37,653 nucleotides of DNA from Candidatus Cloacimonadota bacterium (GTDB lineage Bacteria > Cloacimonadota > Cloacimonadia > Cloacimonadales > TCS61), in NCBI GenBank assembly GCA_030621085.1, contig JAUXIJ010000032.1, positions 1 through 37,653 on the forward strand. The letters run 5' to 3'. Within the stretch, counting starts at the first letter, position 1. Each line of letters starts with the position of its first letter. Under the pieces are notes generated by a model, which saw only the letters and a list, made by a program, of their open reading frames with translations, made no database searches and was not told where the DNA came from. Shown piece by piece: positions 27,401 through 35,007 of the stretch. The translations under genes and the position numbers were made by a program.

Positions 27401-27580
27401 CCCCTTATTTTTCATTGGATATTGTTCTACTAAAATCCATTTGAACTGTTTGACATAAAATCTTAAAATATTAGCAAAAAAGGGTGCGACTGTTCCTTCA
27501 TTATCATAATCGAGAGATTTTAATTTCTTTATTTCAGAATAATAATCCTTTATTACTTTGTGAGTAGATTTAATATTCAA
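24476..27580 (-). CDS. Single-chain restriction-modification enzyme (nuclease-methyltransferase, type ISP/IIG-like)
   Basis: This 1034-residue protein combines several activities. Residues about 25-85 hold a PD-(D/E)xK-like nuclease motif (R64-P65-D66-G, then E81-A-K83). A helical linker leads to an N6-adenine methyltransferase: VYTPQ (308-312), motif I EPFVGTGNF (343-351), motif IV NPPYN (447-451). The C-terminal half resembles the target-recognition part of type ISP enzymes, with LGVSTNRDPVVYDF and RPFTKFHLYFD. The ISP helicase domain is absent, so it would work like a type IIG enzyme that cuts and methylates in one chain. The start is TTG with GGAGT 5 bases upstream. The rhuM fragment follows in the same operon; zinc-ribbon and membrane-protein genes precede it. 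Confidence 0.85.
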   Translation of the reverse strand: MNIKSTHKVIKDYYSEIKKLKSLDYDNEGTVAPFFANILRFYVKQFKWILVEQYPMKNKGFSIRPDGAIVDEFKLVHGIWEAKDTKDDLEIEIKKKLKKGYPTENTIFQAPNRIIIYQNGLSILDIDITITENLIVALKRFFEYQPPEYIEWQKAVEEFRNKIPELAKGLLEIIEQEYRSNKVFKNVFTDFEQLCKESINNNLSKDAILEMLIQHLLTERIFRKVFHNPDFRNNNTIAVEIEKVIQALTSKYFSRTEFLKKLDPFYFAIEHTADTIKDYSQKQDFLNTVYENFFQGFSVKVADTYGIVYTPQSIVDFMVCSVEDILKKEFGKSLSDENVHILEPFVGTGNFILRIMKEIKKINLQKKYEEELHCNEVMLLPYYISSMNIEHLFYELTGTYKPFKGVCLVDTFELAEDTQHEFGFINKENTDRIEVQKKSPITVIIGNPPYNASQVNENDNNKNRKYPTVDKKIHDTYAKDSRATLKSKLSDPYIKAIRFASDRVEKNGIVAYISNNSFIKKISFDGMRKHLKEDFSRIYIIDLQGDIRKDSMKDGIPLGEKHTIFGLRAMVGISITFFIKGEHYSDKKIFYNTVDFRTTRNEKFKILENAQSYNKLNWTEIKPDAHNNWLNEDIKDDFKSFIPLGTKETRNKKQLNVKSIFKYYSLGVSTNRDPVVYDFNRESLETRVVQFCEDYNDEVNRYEKKGKEKNINIDEFVDYDKVKWSSTLKNHCIRGNEVIFNANYIKDSLYRPFTKFHLYFDNILIDRLGHFNEFLPNKESENENRILCVSAQNENLRSLITNILPNLHLIGDTQCFPFYVYDKYGRKKTENITDWTLNKFREFYKDKNITKWDIFYYVYSVLHHTEYREKYSANLRRELPRIPFLNKFSKLSNLGKQFADIHLNYESSSEYPLEMIETPDEKLDWNVVKMRLSKDKTEIKYNDFLTLSGIPEEVFKYKLGNRSALHWIIDQYRIKTDKATGITHNPNNPDDPQYIIRLIKKVVTVSLESVKLIDQIKEVGLEILKDGIYSKKLN

Positions 27581-27686
27581 AATTTACTCCTACTATTGCT
27601 ACTAACACTCTGACTAAAAACGAACAAACCATTCCACCCGCTACATATTGTTATTGGAAGCGTTTTCACACAATAATATAGATTAA

Positions 27687-28151
27687 CTACCAAGTGACAA
27701 TAGTGTCTTTTTCAAAATCTTTTCCGGTATCATCATCCCATGTTAGTTTTATCTTTATCTTTTTTGGAGAACCCTCAACTGCAATTGAAATTAATTCTAC
27801 AGATTGAATAGGTTCAAGTAATTCCAATGGGAATTCATCATCAAATATTTTAATATCAATATCTTCAGGTTTTTTTAATCTAATATTTCTGGCAGTACCA
27901 TTACCTTTATTAAAAATCTTTAATCGTAATTTGCCTGAACCAAGATTTATAAATTTAGCTGAAAGATTTGCCTTGTTTTGAAGGTTTATTTCTTTTTTTT
28001 CTTTGTCTAAGTGTAATCTATTTAGATCTTTTTCAAGTAATAAAACATCTTTTCGAATTTTGTTATATTTAAAAGATTTAACGGTTGTATAAATAGCTAA
28101 TATAAGTGCAATGCTTGCAACAATATCACCCAAATCAATCGAAATCTGCAT
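27687..28151 (-). CDS. Small membrane-anchored protein of unknown function
   Basis: Not recognised. The 154 residues show one N-terminal transmembrane helix (about 8-27, DIVASIALILAIYTTVKSF), a charged coiled-coil stretch (about 32-62, LLLEKDLNRLHLDKEKKE), and a C-terminal beta-rich domain with FINLGSGKLRLKIFNKGNGTARNIRLKK, resembling an Ig-like/CARDB fold. The start codon overlaps the stop of the zinc-ribbon gene by one base (TAATG), implying translational coupling. The next gene, 106 bases downstream, is the restriction-modification enzyme. Similar single-helix proteins of this layout occur as hypothetical genes in accessory islands. Confidence 0.75.
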   Translation of the reverse strand: MQISIDLGDIVASIALILAIYTTVKSFKYNKIRKDVLLLEKDLNRLHLDKEKKEINLQNKANLSAKFINLGSGKLRLKIFNKGNGTARNIRLKKPEDIDIKIFDDEFPLELLEPIQSVELISIAVEGSPKKIKIKLTWDDDTGKDFEKDTIVTW

Positions 28152-28432
28152 TATTCAACCCTTATGTTTTTATCGTTTTTAAACGTTTCTTTCAACGTTT
28201 TTTTAAATTCCTTTTTGAAATCCTTCATTACCTCTTGTCCGATTTCTGTTAAGTTTTCATTTATATTTTCTTCATTTTCTCGAATTAATTCATCCTTTGA
28301 GATTTTCCTACCACAAGAAGCACATTTGAAAAGTTCTATGAATTCTTTATCACCTTCTTTAAATTCAAAAAGTTTCCCTCCACAGGTTGGGCATATTAGT
28401 TCGACATTTCTGTGATACTTATCTTTTTCCAC
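28151..28432 (-). CDS. Small zinc-ribbon protein
   Basis: The 93 residues begin with a zinc ribbon: C14-P-T-C17 (in ICPTCGGKLF) and CASCGRKI about 20 residues later, the usual two CxxC knuckles. The C-terminal half is a charged helix (EEVMKDFKKEFKKTLKETF type) with no recognised function. The start is GTG after GGGG; no ATG is available in frame. It lies 10 bases after the PHP-hydrolase gene and overlaps the next gene by one base. It may bind nucleic acid or a partner protein; nothing more specific can be said. Confidence 0.75.
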   Translation of the reverse strand: MEKDKYHRNVELICPTCGGKLFEFKEGDKEFIELFKCASCGRKISKDELIRENEENINENLTEIGQEVMKDFKKEFKKTLKETFKNDKNIRVE

Positions 28433-28442
28433 ATTCCCCGCC

Positions 28443-29492
28443 TTATGTTACATAAATATTATTGGAATATATCCAGCCATATCCCCACCGTGTGATCTCC
28501 AGGCGGTAGTTACCTTTTTGCTTGATCTCAAAAAATCCCTTCTCATCTCTTTGGGAAGATATTTTTTTCCCATCTCTAAAGAGGGTGACTTTAGCAATTA
28601 CTGGTAATTTGAAATAATATTTCAACCCTTTAACAAATTTTATATCTTCACCAAAAATGGCACTATTCCCTTCAGCATCAGAGATGCCGGCATAAAAATC
28701 ATAAGGGTTTCCAGCTTTATAATTCACTATGTAACTATTCCCATTTTTTATAGCAGTTAAAATCGCCTGTTGAGTAATGGGTTCATTTTCTTCGAGTAGA
28801 ACATTTGTTCGTATAGTTTTAAAAAGTTGCCTGTGTGTAAGAAATGTAAATCTGAAACCGAACTTTTCCATTTTTTCAGAATGTGCATCGATGCTGCCGA
28901 TGCCAGCTTTTCGTTTTCCTTCCCTGTTCATTTTGTCCCACCATTCAAGAATTTGGCGGTAAGGTTTTCTTATAAATAAAGAAGGGAACAACACCAGAAA
29001 AAGTCCATTCAATTTAGGATTCATTTTCCCGATCCATTCCGAAAGGTAATTCCATATCTCCAGTCCGTCGAAACCATCATTTGTCAGATCTGTCCAGATA
29101 TAAGTACGGAATTTGGAAGAGACTCTCTTTTCGATGGGATGAGCTGCAAAGCAGACAGCATTACTTTGAGCATAATATGTCACATACTCTTTAGCATCTT
29201 TTCCCCGAAGTATTTCATCGGAATTGAAAACAAGGTAGTGATTATTATTCTGCTTATCATTCACTTCCATGCCAACGATAACGAACAGATCTTTTTCGGA
29301 AAGTACGCTTTCTTCTTTTTTAGCATCCAGGTTCAGATGGTCGTTTATGGTTATGTAATCCAGTTCCTGCTTTTTTGCGTGTTGAATAATTTTTCTTACA
29401 GGTTTACTGGAATCGAAAGAATGTTCCGAATGGGTATGGATACAGCCGGTGAGCTCAAAAAACGAACGGTTAAGAATATTCTTTTTTTTCAT
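28443..29492 (-). CDS. PHP-domain metal-dependent hydrolase (CehA/McbA-like)
   Basis: Residues about 12-250 form a PHP domain: HTHSEHSFD (first metal motif), NDHLNL (second), GMEVND (third), AAHPIE (fourth) and a late GSIDAH. The C-terminal 90 residues are a beta domain typical of CehA/McbA family hydrolases (YKAGNPYDFYAGISDAEGNSAIFG, VTLFRDGKKI). Phosphoester or carbamate-type hydrolysis is the family chemistry; the substrate is unknown. The ATG at 29492 overlaps the stop of the upstream secreted-protein gene as ATGA; an in-frame ATG at 29513 lies deeper in that gene and has no ribosome site. No signal peptide, so cytoplasmic. Confidence 0.88.
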   Translation of the reverse strand: MKKKNILNRSFFELTGCIHTHSEHSFDSSKPVRKIIQHAKKQELDYITINDHLNLDAKKEESVLSEKDLFVIVGMEVNDKQNNNHYLVFNSDEILRGKDAKEYVTYYAQSNAVCFAAHPIEKRVSSKFRTYIWTDLTNDGFDGLEIWNYLSEWIGKMNPKLNGLFLVLFPSLFIRKPYRQILEWWDKMNREGKRKAGIGSIDAHSEKMEKFGFRFTFLTHRQLFKTIRTNVLLEENEPITQQAILTAIKNGNSYIVNYKAGNPYDFYAGISDAEGNSAIFGEDIKFVKGLKYYFKLPVIAKVTLFRDGKKISSQRDEKGFFEIKQKGNYRLEITRWGYGWIYSNNIYVT

Positions 29493-31465
29493 TTCTGCTT
29501 TAACAATAAACATTTGCGGAACTGTTTATTTATTGTCCCGCCTATTTTTGATTCAACTTTCATTAGATAAACACCGTTTGCTACTTCTTTGTTATTATTA
29601 TCTCTGCCATCCCAGATCAAAGTGTGAGAATAGCCAATATCATTCGATCTAATTTTCTTTATCAACTGTCCCTTTATATTGTAAATTGCTACCGTAGGTT
29701 GCTGTACTTCTCTGGATGAGTTCAAATTTATATTCAAGTATCCTGAAAATTTATAGGGATTGGGATAAATCTGTACACTCTGCTGATATATGGAAATATC
29801 ATCCTCATCGATGCTGACCAGTCCTGGTATGAATTCAGTAAAAGGCAGCGAATTTACCAGGAATACCTCTTTTGAAAAATTATCCTGCAGCCAATACACA
29901 ACACTGCAATTAGCGGTATCACCACTTATCGTCTCGAAATCTTCGATCATATTGAAACTGATTGTATCACCAAACGGTTCTTCATAATTCAGCAGTAAAC
30001 CTGTTGCTTCATCTACCATGTACAGCATTGCCTGAATATCGATATTCGAAGGTAAACCCTGGATACCCGAAACGTTCTCCATAATAGCAGTGTAGAATGT
30101 GAGACCTGCAATAAAATCTGTAAAAAGCGACGTCTGCCCGCATTCAAATTGAACAACAAATTCCACATTACCAATATCATTATAACAGGCATAACTGGTA
30201 TCGCTTTCCACAAATGTTTTAGCCTCTTCCAATTCCTGGTTATAGATAGAACTGAATTCGTCTGAATATCCCGAATAATATCCCAGAATCTTGTTAGTTC
30301 CATTTAAGATGGTAGCAGGAAAGCCCATCAGATCGTAATAATGGAATCTTTCCAGGGAATAAGGATTAAAGAAAGGTTCGTCAGGGAAATTGGCAAAATA
30401 GTTCAATACCAGGGAGCTATCGGAATGCAATATCTCAGATTGATCATTCCATACATTCTCTGAATTAACATCGTTCGCTTTAACTGCATTTTCAACAAAA
30501 ACCTTTTTATCATAAATGAAAAGATTGAACTGATCGTTATAGGAATTATTCTGCGTTAAACTATCGGAAATGCAAACCAGTTCTACATCAACCTCATATT
30601 GGGCAGGTCTTTCAAAAAGCTGGTAGAAAAGACTGTCACTAACATCGTACTGGATAGTTTGATCCGGGGGAATTGAAGGCAGTAAAATCGAATCACATAC
30701 ATTTCCCGTGGTAATATAAGTAAGGTCAATTTGCTCTTCCGGACAGATAAAATCAATATTGATATATGCATTATGAACAATTTCAGATGAATTGTTTTTT
30801 ACAATAAATACGGGAGAAACCTCTCCTGCAGGTACCATATCCCCCACCCACGAAAGAGTGATCAGATCCAGGTCTGTTCCTTCTGTGATGAATCTTCCTT
30901 TCAAACTGAACAGGAATTCCGATTCGAAACTGTTCGCCAGCATATTATAGTAATATCCGTTATCCAGGAAGTAACTATGAGCACCATCCACTGCGGATGC
31001 AGAAATGAATTGAGTGCTTGTATTGGTTGGATAATTCACTACCAGCCAGAATATTGTATCGGTAAAAGTTTGTGAGAAATTTATATCATTCCAATCTTGG
31101 AAATTCATTGCAACAGGCTGGATATCCTGTTGATAAAGAATTCCTTCAAGTGTAAGGTCAGGTTGATTGTAATCATTTTTGCAGAATATAACAGTCATTG
31201 AGTCACTACTTTGCTGCCCGGGAATATACACCCTGGCTCCCTCTGCCTGGAATTCAAGGAAATCGATCCCGCTAAAGTAATTATTAAAATCAAATTTAAC
31301 AGCCCAGCTATCGGTGCCATACCAATGCTGATCGTCTGCATTTGTGTGATAATAAACCAATGAATCCCTGCAAACCGTTACATTCTGCCCGGAAGCAGAA
31401 AAATAATTTATCGAATTCAGCAGAGAGATACATGCTATAAAAGTAATTATTAATATCTTTTTCAA
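29489..31465 (-). CDS. Secreted Omp28-like protein with C-terminal sorting module
   Basis: This 658-residue exported protein has a TTG start with GGGGAG 7 bases upstream and a signal peptide (residues 1-18). An N-terminal beta domain is followed by one with CARDB-like features (WVGDMVPAGEVSPVFIVKNNSS). Residues about 300-530 resemble Omp28-like proteins (FPATILNGTNKILGYYSGY, YNQELEEAKTF, GLTFYTAIMENV), but the thioredoxin CxxC expected near the start of that fold is missing (FVENAVKANDVNS). The sorting module ends RKCLLLKQK, with an extra QK after the usual tail. Its stop overlaps the PHP gene start (ATGA). The role is probably surface binding. Confidence 0.8.
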   Translation of the reverse strand: MKKILIITFIACISLLNSINYFSASGQNVTVCRDSLVYYHTNADDQHWYGTDSWAVKFDFNNYFSGIDFLEFQAEGARVYIPGQQSSDSMTVIFCKNDYNQPDLTLEGILYQQDIQPVAMNFQDWNDINFSQTFTDTIFWLVVNYPTNTSTQFISASAVDGAHSYFLDNGYYYNMLANSFESEFLFSLKGRFITEGTDLDLITLSWVGDMVPAGEVSPVFIVKNNSSEIVHNAYINIDFICPEEQIDLTYITTGNVCDSILLPSIPPDQTIQYDVSDSLFYQLFERPAQYEVDVELVCISDSLTQNNSYNDQFNLFIYDKKVFVENAVKANDVNSENVWNDQSEILHSDSSLVLNYFANFPDEPFFNPYSLERFHYYDLMGFPATILNGTNKILGYYSGYSDEFSSIYNQELEEAKTFVESDTSYACYNDIGNVEFVVQFECGQTSLFTDFIAGLTFYTAIMENVSGIQGLPSNIDIQAMLYMVDEATGLLLNYEEPFGDTISFNMIEDFETISGDTANCSVVYWLQDNFSKEVFLVNSLPFTEFIPGLVSIDEDDISIYQQSVQIYPNPYKFSGYLNINLNSSREVQQPTVAIYNIKGQLIKKIRSNDIGYSHTLIWDGRDNNNKEVANGVYLMKVESKIGGTINKQFRKCLLLKQK

Positions 31466-31514
31466 TTATAAACTCCCCATGTAAAAGTTTCGGTCTTTAT
31501 CATCTTGTAAAGTT

Positions 31515-32405
31515 TTAATTGGTTTTCCTTGCTTTTTTACTTCCCCGCCAGCGTCTATGAACCCAGAACCATTGGGAAGGGTATTTTAAAATATACTTTT
31601 CGATCTGTTTCGATACTATTTCCGTTAATTCTCTGATATCATCCAGATTATTTTTATAACCTTTAGGAGATACGATCGGTTCAAAGAAAAATTTATGTAC
31701 TCCATTTGGCTGGCGGATAGCAATAGCAGAAACAATAGGTGTTCCATTCTTAATAGCAATTTTTGCCATTCCCACATAAGTAGAGGCTGGATGTCCTAGG
31801 AAATCTACTAGAACACCATCCTTTCGTGCGTTCTGGTCTATCATAATAGTAACAATGTATTTTTCTTTAAGCAGTTTTAGTACAGTTCGTAAAGCTATCT
31901 TTTTTTCAATCATTATCAAACCGTCATTTTCGCGCAAGCTGTAGGTGAAATCGTTAAAATAACGGTTACGAAGTTTTTTATATATTACTGAAAGCTTGTA
32001 TCTTGTATTTATATATCTACCAGCCAGTTCCCAGTTACCTGTATGACAGGAAGCAAGGATCACTCCTTTACCCATTTGTATCGCTTTTTCCAGATGTTCC
32101 CATCCTTCCAACTCTACTTTTTCATATAGCTTATTAAAATTTGCAAAATACGTTTCCGCGGCGGTTTTTCCCAATTCCCGATACATTTTCTTTAGAATTA
32201 CATTAATTTCTTTTTGGGTTTTCTCCGGGTAGACCATCTTTAAATTATTTACGGCTATCTTACGACGAACTCCGAGTATCATTCCACCAAAAACCATCAA
32301 TTCTGCTGCCAGGAACTTAATAATGCATAATGGAAACAATTTTAATCCATAATACAGAATTAAGAATGAAATATATTCTATCCTGCTCTGTAATGGCTTT
32401 CTCAT
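31515..32405 (-). CDS. Lipid A biosynthesis acyltransferase (LpxL/HtrB-like)
   Basis: This 296-residue inner-membrane enzyme adds a secondary acyl chain to the lipid A precursor. It has an N-terminal hydrophobic anchor, the acyltransferase motif H-x4-E in CHTGNWELAG, a second block MIDQNARKDGVLVDFLGHPAST, and VSAIAIRQPNGVHKFFF, then the C-terminal YPSQWFWVHRRWRG, all hallmarks of PF03279. The ATG at 32405 has AGGAG 6 bases upstream; a TTG at 32420 in the same frame lacks one. It is likely the first gene before the Omp28-like gene, 49 bases apart. Which secondary chain (lauroyl or myristoyl type) it adds cannot be told. Confidence 0.93.
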   Translation of the reverse strand: MRKPLQSRIEYISFLILYYGLKLFPLCIIKFLAAELMVFGGMILGVRRKIAVNNLKMVYPEKTQKEINVILKKMYRELGKTAAETYFANFNKLYEKVELEGWEHLEKAIQMGKGVILASCHTGNWELAGRYINTRYKLSVIYKKLRNRYFNDFTYSLRENDGLIMIEKKIALRTVLKLLKEKYIVTIMIDQNARKDGVLVDFLGHPASTYVGMAKIAIKNGTPIVSAIAIRQPNGVHKFFFEPIVSPKGYKNNLDDIRELTEIVSKQIEKYILKYPSQWFWVHRRWRGSKKARKTN

Positions 32406-32553
32406 GCCAACTCCTACCAAATAATGAACCCAATCTTAAAAAAGCGTAAAAGTAGGCAATATAAAAAATCTATGGTGTAAGGCTTTCTTTTTCTTGACTC
32501 TCATAATTTTTAAAAAAACATGTACTTTGATAAAATAATAAATGGGGTAAAAA

Positions 32554-33243
32554 TTGAATATTCTGGCGCTCTGTACAACGTCCACTTCGGGCAGTATTGC
32601 CATTTATAAAGATAATTCCATTGCATTTATCAGTTACCTAGATATCAGGATAACGCATTCCGAGCGACTGATGCCGCAGATCGCTTTCGGATTAGAACAA
32701 AGCAATATAGAACTGAAGGATCTGGATATTGTGACCATTGCCAACGGACCCGGTTCTTTTACGGGAATAAGGATCGGATTAGCTACCGCCAAAGGAATAT
32801 GCATGGCACATGAAATCCCCCTTCTACCAGTTAATACGCTGGAACTTCTTGCTTACAATCTTTTTGGAAGCAACAGAGATATATTACCATTTATCGATGC
32901 CCGGATGGGGGAAGTGTATGCTGCATTATATTCTTCGCATATTAAACAATTAATTCCACCCCAGAACGTTAAACCTGCAGGTTTTCTACAGAAAATATCA
33001 AAACCTGTAGTAATAGTAGGAGATGGACTAGCCAGCTACAGAAAAATAATTGAACAGAGTAAGATCGATTTTTTACCGGCTCTTCCCCACCAGAACATTC
33101 CTCTTGCTTCCACTTTGATAAGCATAGCTCTTCGCAATCCTATTCCGGATTACAATTTCGATCAAATAGCTGAGCTTGAGCCTTTTTATTTTCGTAAATC
33201 TCAGGCAGAAATTACCAGAGAAAAAAATAGGGAGAATAAATGA
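32554..33243 (+). CDS. tsaB: tRNA threonylcarbamoyladenosine biosynthesis protein TsaB
   Basis: This 229-residue ASKHA-fold protein partners TsaD and TsaE to make t6A37 in ANN-decoding tRNAs. Signatures: LALCTTSTSGSIAIY at the N-terminus, HSERLMPQI, the GPGSFTGIRIGLATAKGIC loop, and PFIDARMGEVYAALY. The start is TTG, preceded by GGGG at a usable distance. It overlaps the downstream dCMP deaminase gene by four bases (ATGA), so the two are translationally coupled. The divergent acyltransferase gene lies upstream; a TTGACT box at 32494-32499 may be its -35. Confidence 0.93.
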   Translation: MNILALCTTSTSGSIAIYKDNSIAFISYLDIRITHSERLMPQIAFGLEQSNIELKDLDIVTIANGPGSFTGIRIGLATAKGICMAHEIPLLPVNTLELLAYNLFGSNRDILPFIDARMGEVYAALYSSHIKQLIPPQNVKPAGFLQKISKPVVIVGDGLASYRKIIEQSKIDFLPALPHQNIPLASTLISIALRNPIPDYNFDQIAELEPFYFRKSQAEITREKNRENK

Positions 33244-33716
33244 AAGAAAGACCAAACTGGCATCAGTATTTTATGAATATGGCTTTCCTTGTATCAAAAC
33301 GCTCTACCTGTCTCAGAAGAAAAGTAGGAGCCATCATTGTTATTGAAAACCAGATAATCTCAACAGGATATAATGGAGCTCCAAAACATGTACGTCATTG
33401 TTCCGAGACCGGATGTCTGCGTGTTCAGAGAAATGTACCCTCTGGTGAGAGACACGAACTCTGCCGCGGAGTACACGCCGAGCAAAATGCTATCGTACAG
33501 GCAGCAGTAAATGGTATATGCATTGCAAACGGATCTATGTATTGTACAAATCAACCCTGCTCTATCTGCGCTAAGTTGCTTATAAATTCGGAAATAAAAA
33601 CAATCTATATTGCTGAGACTTATGAAGATAAACTAGCTCTGGAAATGCTGGCAGAGGCTGATATCAATCTTAACCTTGTGAATATAGAAACTGGAGTTTT
33701 AAAAAAAATTATCTAA
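33240..33716 (+). CDS. dCMP deaminase (ComEB-like)
   Basis: This 158-residue cytidine/deoxycytidylate deaminase supplies dUMP for dTMP synthesis. The zinc site is H79-A-E81 in RGVHAEQNAIVQAA and P106-C107-S-I-C110 in NQPCSICAKLLIN. An N-terminal SKRSTCLRRKVGAIIV, GYNGAPKHVRHC and a CRVQRN-type segment are typical for the dCMP type. Its ATG overlaps the tsaB stop (ATGA). It ends one base from the convergent gene at 33718, with no visible terminator between them. Confidence 0.93.
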   Translation: MKERPNWHQYFMNMAFLVSKRSTCLRRKVGAIIVIENQIISTGYNGAPKHVRHCSETGCLRVQRNVPSGERHELCRGVHAEQNAIVQAAVNGICIANGSMYCTNQPCSICAKLLINSEIKTIYIAETYEDKLALEMLAEADINLNLVNIETGVLKKII

Positions 33717-33717
33717 T

Positions 33718-34956
33718 CTATTTTTTATAAATTTGTATTTCGTCGTCTGTAATAATTTTGAATTTATTGCCATCGGGCAGGATCTTTGCAAAACGTGTTC
33801 TTTCGCAGCATTCGATCGTCTTACATAATTTTCCATTTTTATCAAAAAGATATAATGCTACATTATAAATGAATTTTTTTGTGTTTAAACCCTTTCTTGA
33901 CTGCCCAACAAGTAATCCTGCATATTCCCCATCGAATATGGAATAAATTCCAAGTGGTTTGATCTTAATATCGGTAACTCCCGCAAGTTCTTTATCAAGT
34001 TTGCTTTTGTAAATTGATTCAAGTTTTTTAGACCAATGGGTACTACCTGTTTTTTTCTTAAGGCTGAATAACTCTTTGTTCGTAAGAACGTAAAAATATT
34101 TACGCTCCATTCCTGAAGTTACAGAAATAGGTTTGTCAAAGCTCCTATCCCAGATGATCTTGCCTTTATTATTCACAGCATTGAGCCAGCCGTCACCGTA
34201 CAGCACAAAGAAATTATTAACTGGATAGATATTGCTGGTACTGAAATTGTTATAAAGTTCCTTTTCGTAAAGCAGATTGCCATTATCGGCGTTGATGAAC
34301 AGCAGTTTAAGCATTTTATCGCGATGCGTTCTGGTGGGATAAACAACTGCAATAACAATTTTATTATTGGTTGCCATTGTTATATCGGTGAAACCCATCA
34401 TGTAGGGATTATATGTTTCTATCAATTTGAAATCGGGGGAATAGACATTAATCTCTGTGCCAAATGAATCACGGAAGTTAGTGGTAACTATATTCCCATT
34501 TTCCAAAAAAATAAATTCATTGGCTTTATAGATAATTAATGTATCTTCGTTAGCTAATAATGATCTTTGCAGTAAGGTGTGTTTTTTGAAATTCCATTTG
34601 AAATCCTTCAGCTCTCTATCCCAGAATTTTTTGCCTGTAAGAATATAATTATTTTTGAAATCCACAAATTTTTCATCTTTATCAAATAGTAATCTCTTTC
34701 CGTTCTGCCAGAGAAGTCCATACTGGTAAGCCTGAGCTAACATATCGCTTGTTGGTCTTTGTTCCAGAATCCTTAGACCTAAATTATTTTCAAATACTTT
34801 AAAGACCTCACCTATTTCATTACTCTCGAATACCTCGATGATCGTATCTTCGGTAACTTCAAGCGGAATAGTGTCGATCAGGGTTTGAGAATATAATACA
34901 TAAGATAATAGCATCATTAGGAATGAAATAAACACACAGATCTTTACTTTATTCAT
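33718..34956 (-). CDS. Exported protein of unknown function, WD/PQQ-like propeller
   Basis: Not recognised at family level. The 412 residues begin with a signal peptide (about 1-23, LLSYVLYSQ). The rest is a chain of beta repeats with blade-like pieces (DNGNLLYEKELY, NNKGKIIWDRSF, KKTGSTHWSKKL, DKNGKLCKTIE), consistent with a PQQ-like propeller. Unlike the other secreted proteins of this window it lacks the sorting module and ends EIQIYKK, so it is probably periplasmic. GGGAGGA precedes the ATG. It lies 51 bases after the membrane-fusion gene and is likely the last gene of the htrA operon, which hints at an envelope role. Confidence 0.75.
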   Translation of the reverse strand: MNKVKICVFISFLMMLLSYVLYSQTLIDTIPLEVTEDTIIEVFESNEIGEVFKVFENNLGLRILEQRPTSDMLAQAYQYGLLWQNGKRLLFDKDEKFVDFKNNYILTGKKFWDRELKDFKWNFKKHTLLQRSLLANEDTLIIYKANEFIFLENGNIVTTNFRDSFGTEINVYSPDFKLIETYNPYMMGFTDITMATNNKIVIAVVYPTRTHRDKMLKLLFINADNGNLLYEKELYNNFSTSNIYPVNNFFVLYGDGWLNAVNNKGKIIWDRSFDKPISVTSGMERKYFYVLTNKELFSLKKKTGSTHWSKKLESIYKSKLDKELAGVTDIKIKPLGIYSIFDGEYAGLLVGQSRKGLNTKKFIYNVALYLFDKNGKLCKTIECCERTRFAKILPDGNKFKIITDDEIQIYKK

Positions 34957-35007
34957 TCTGATCCTCCCTGTTAAAAACCTTTATTTAGCTAACAAAAAAA
35001 GAAATTA

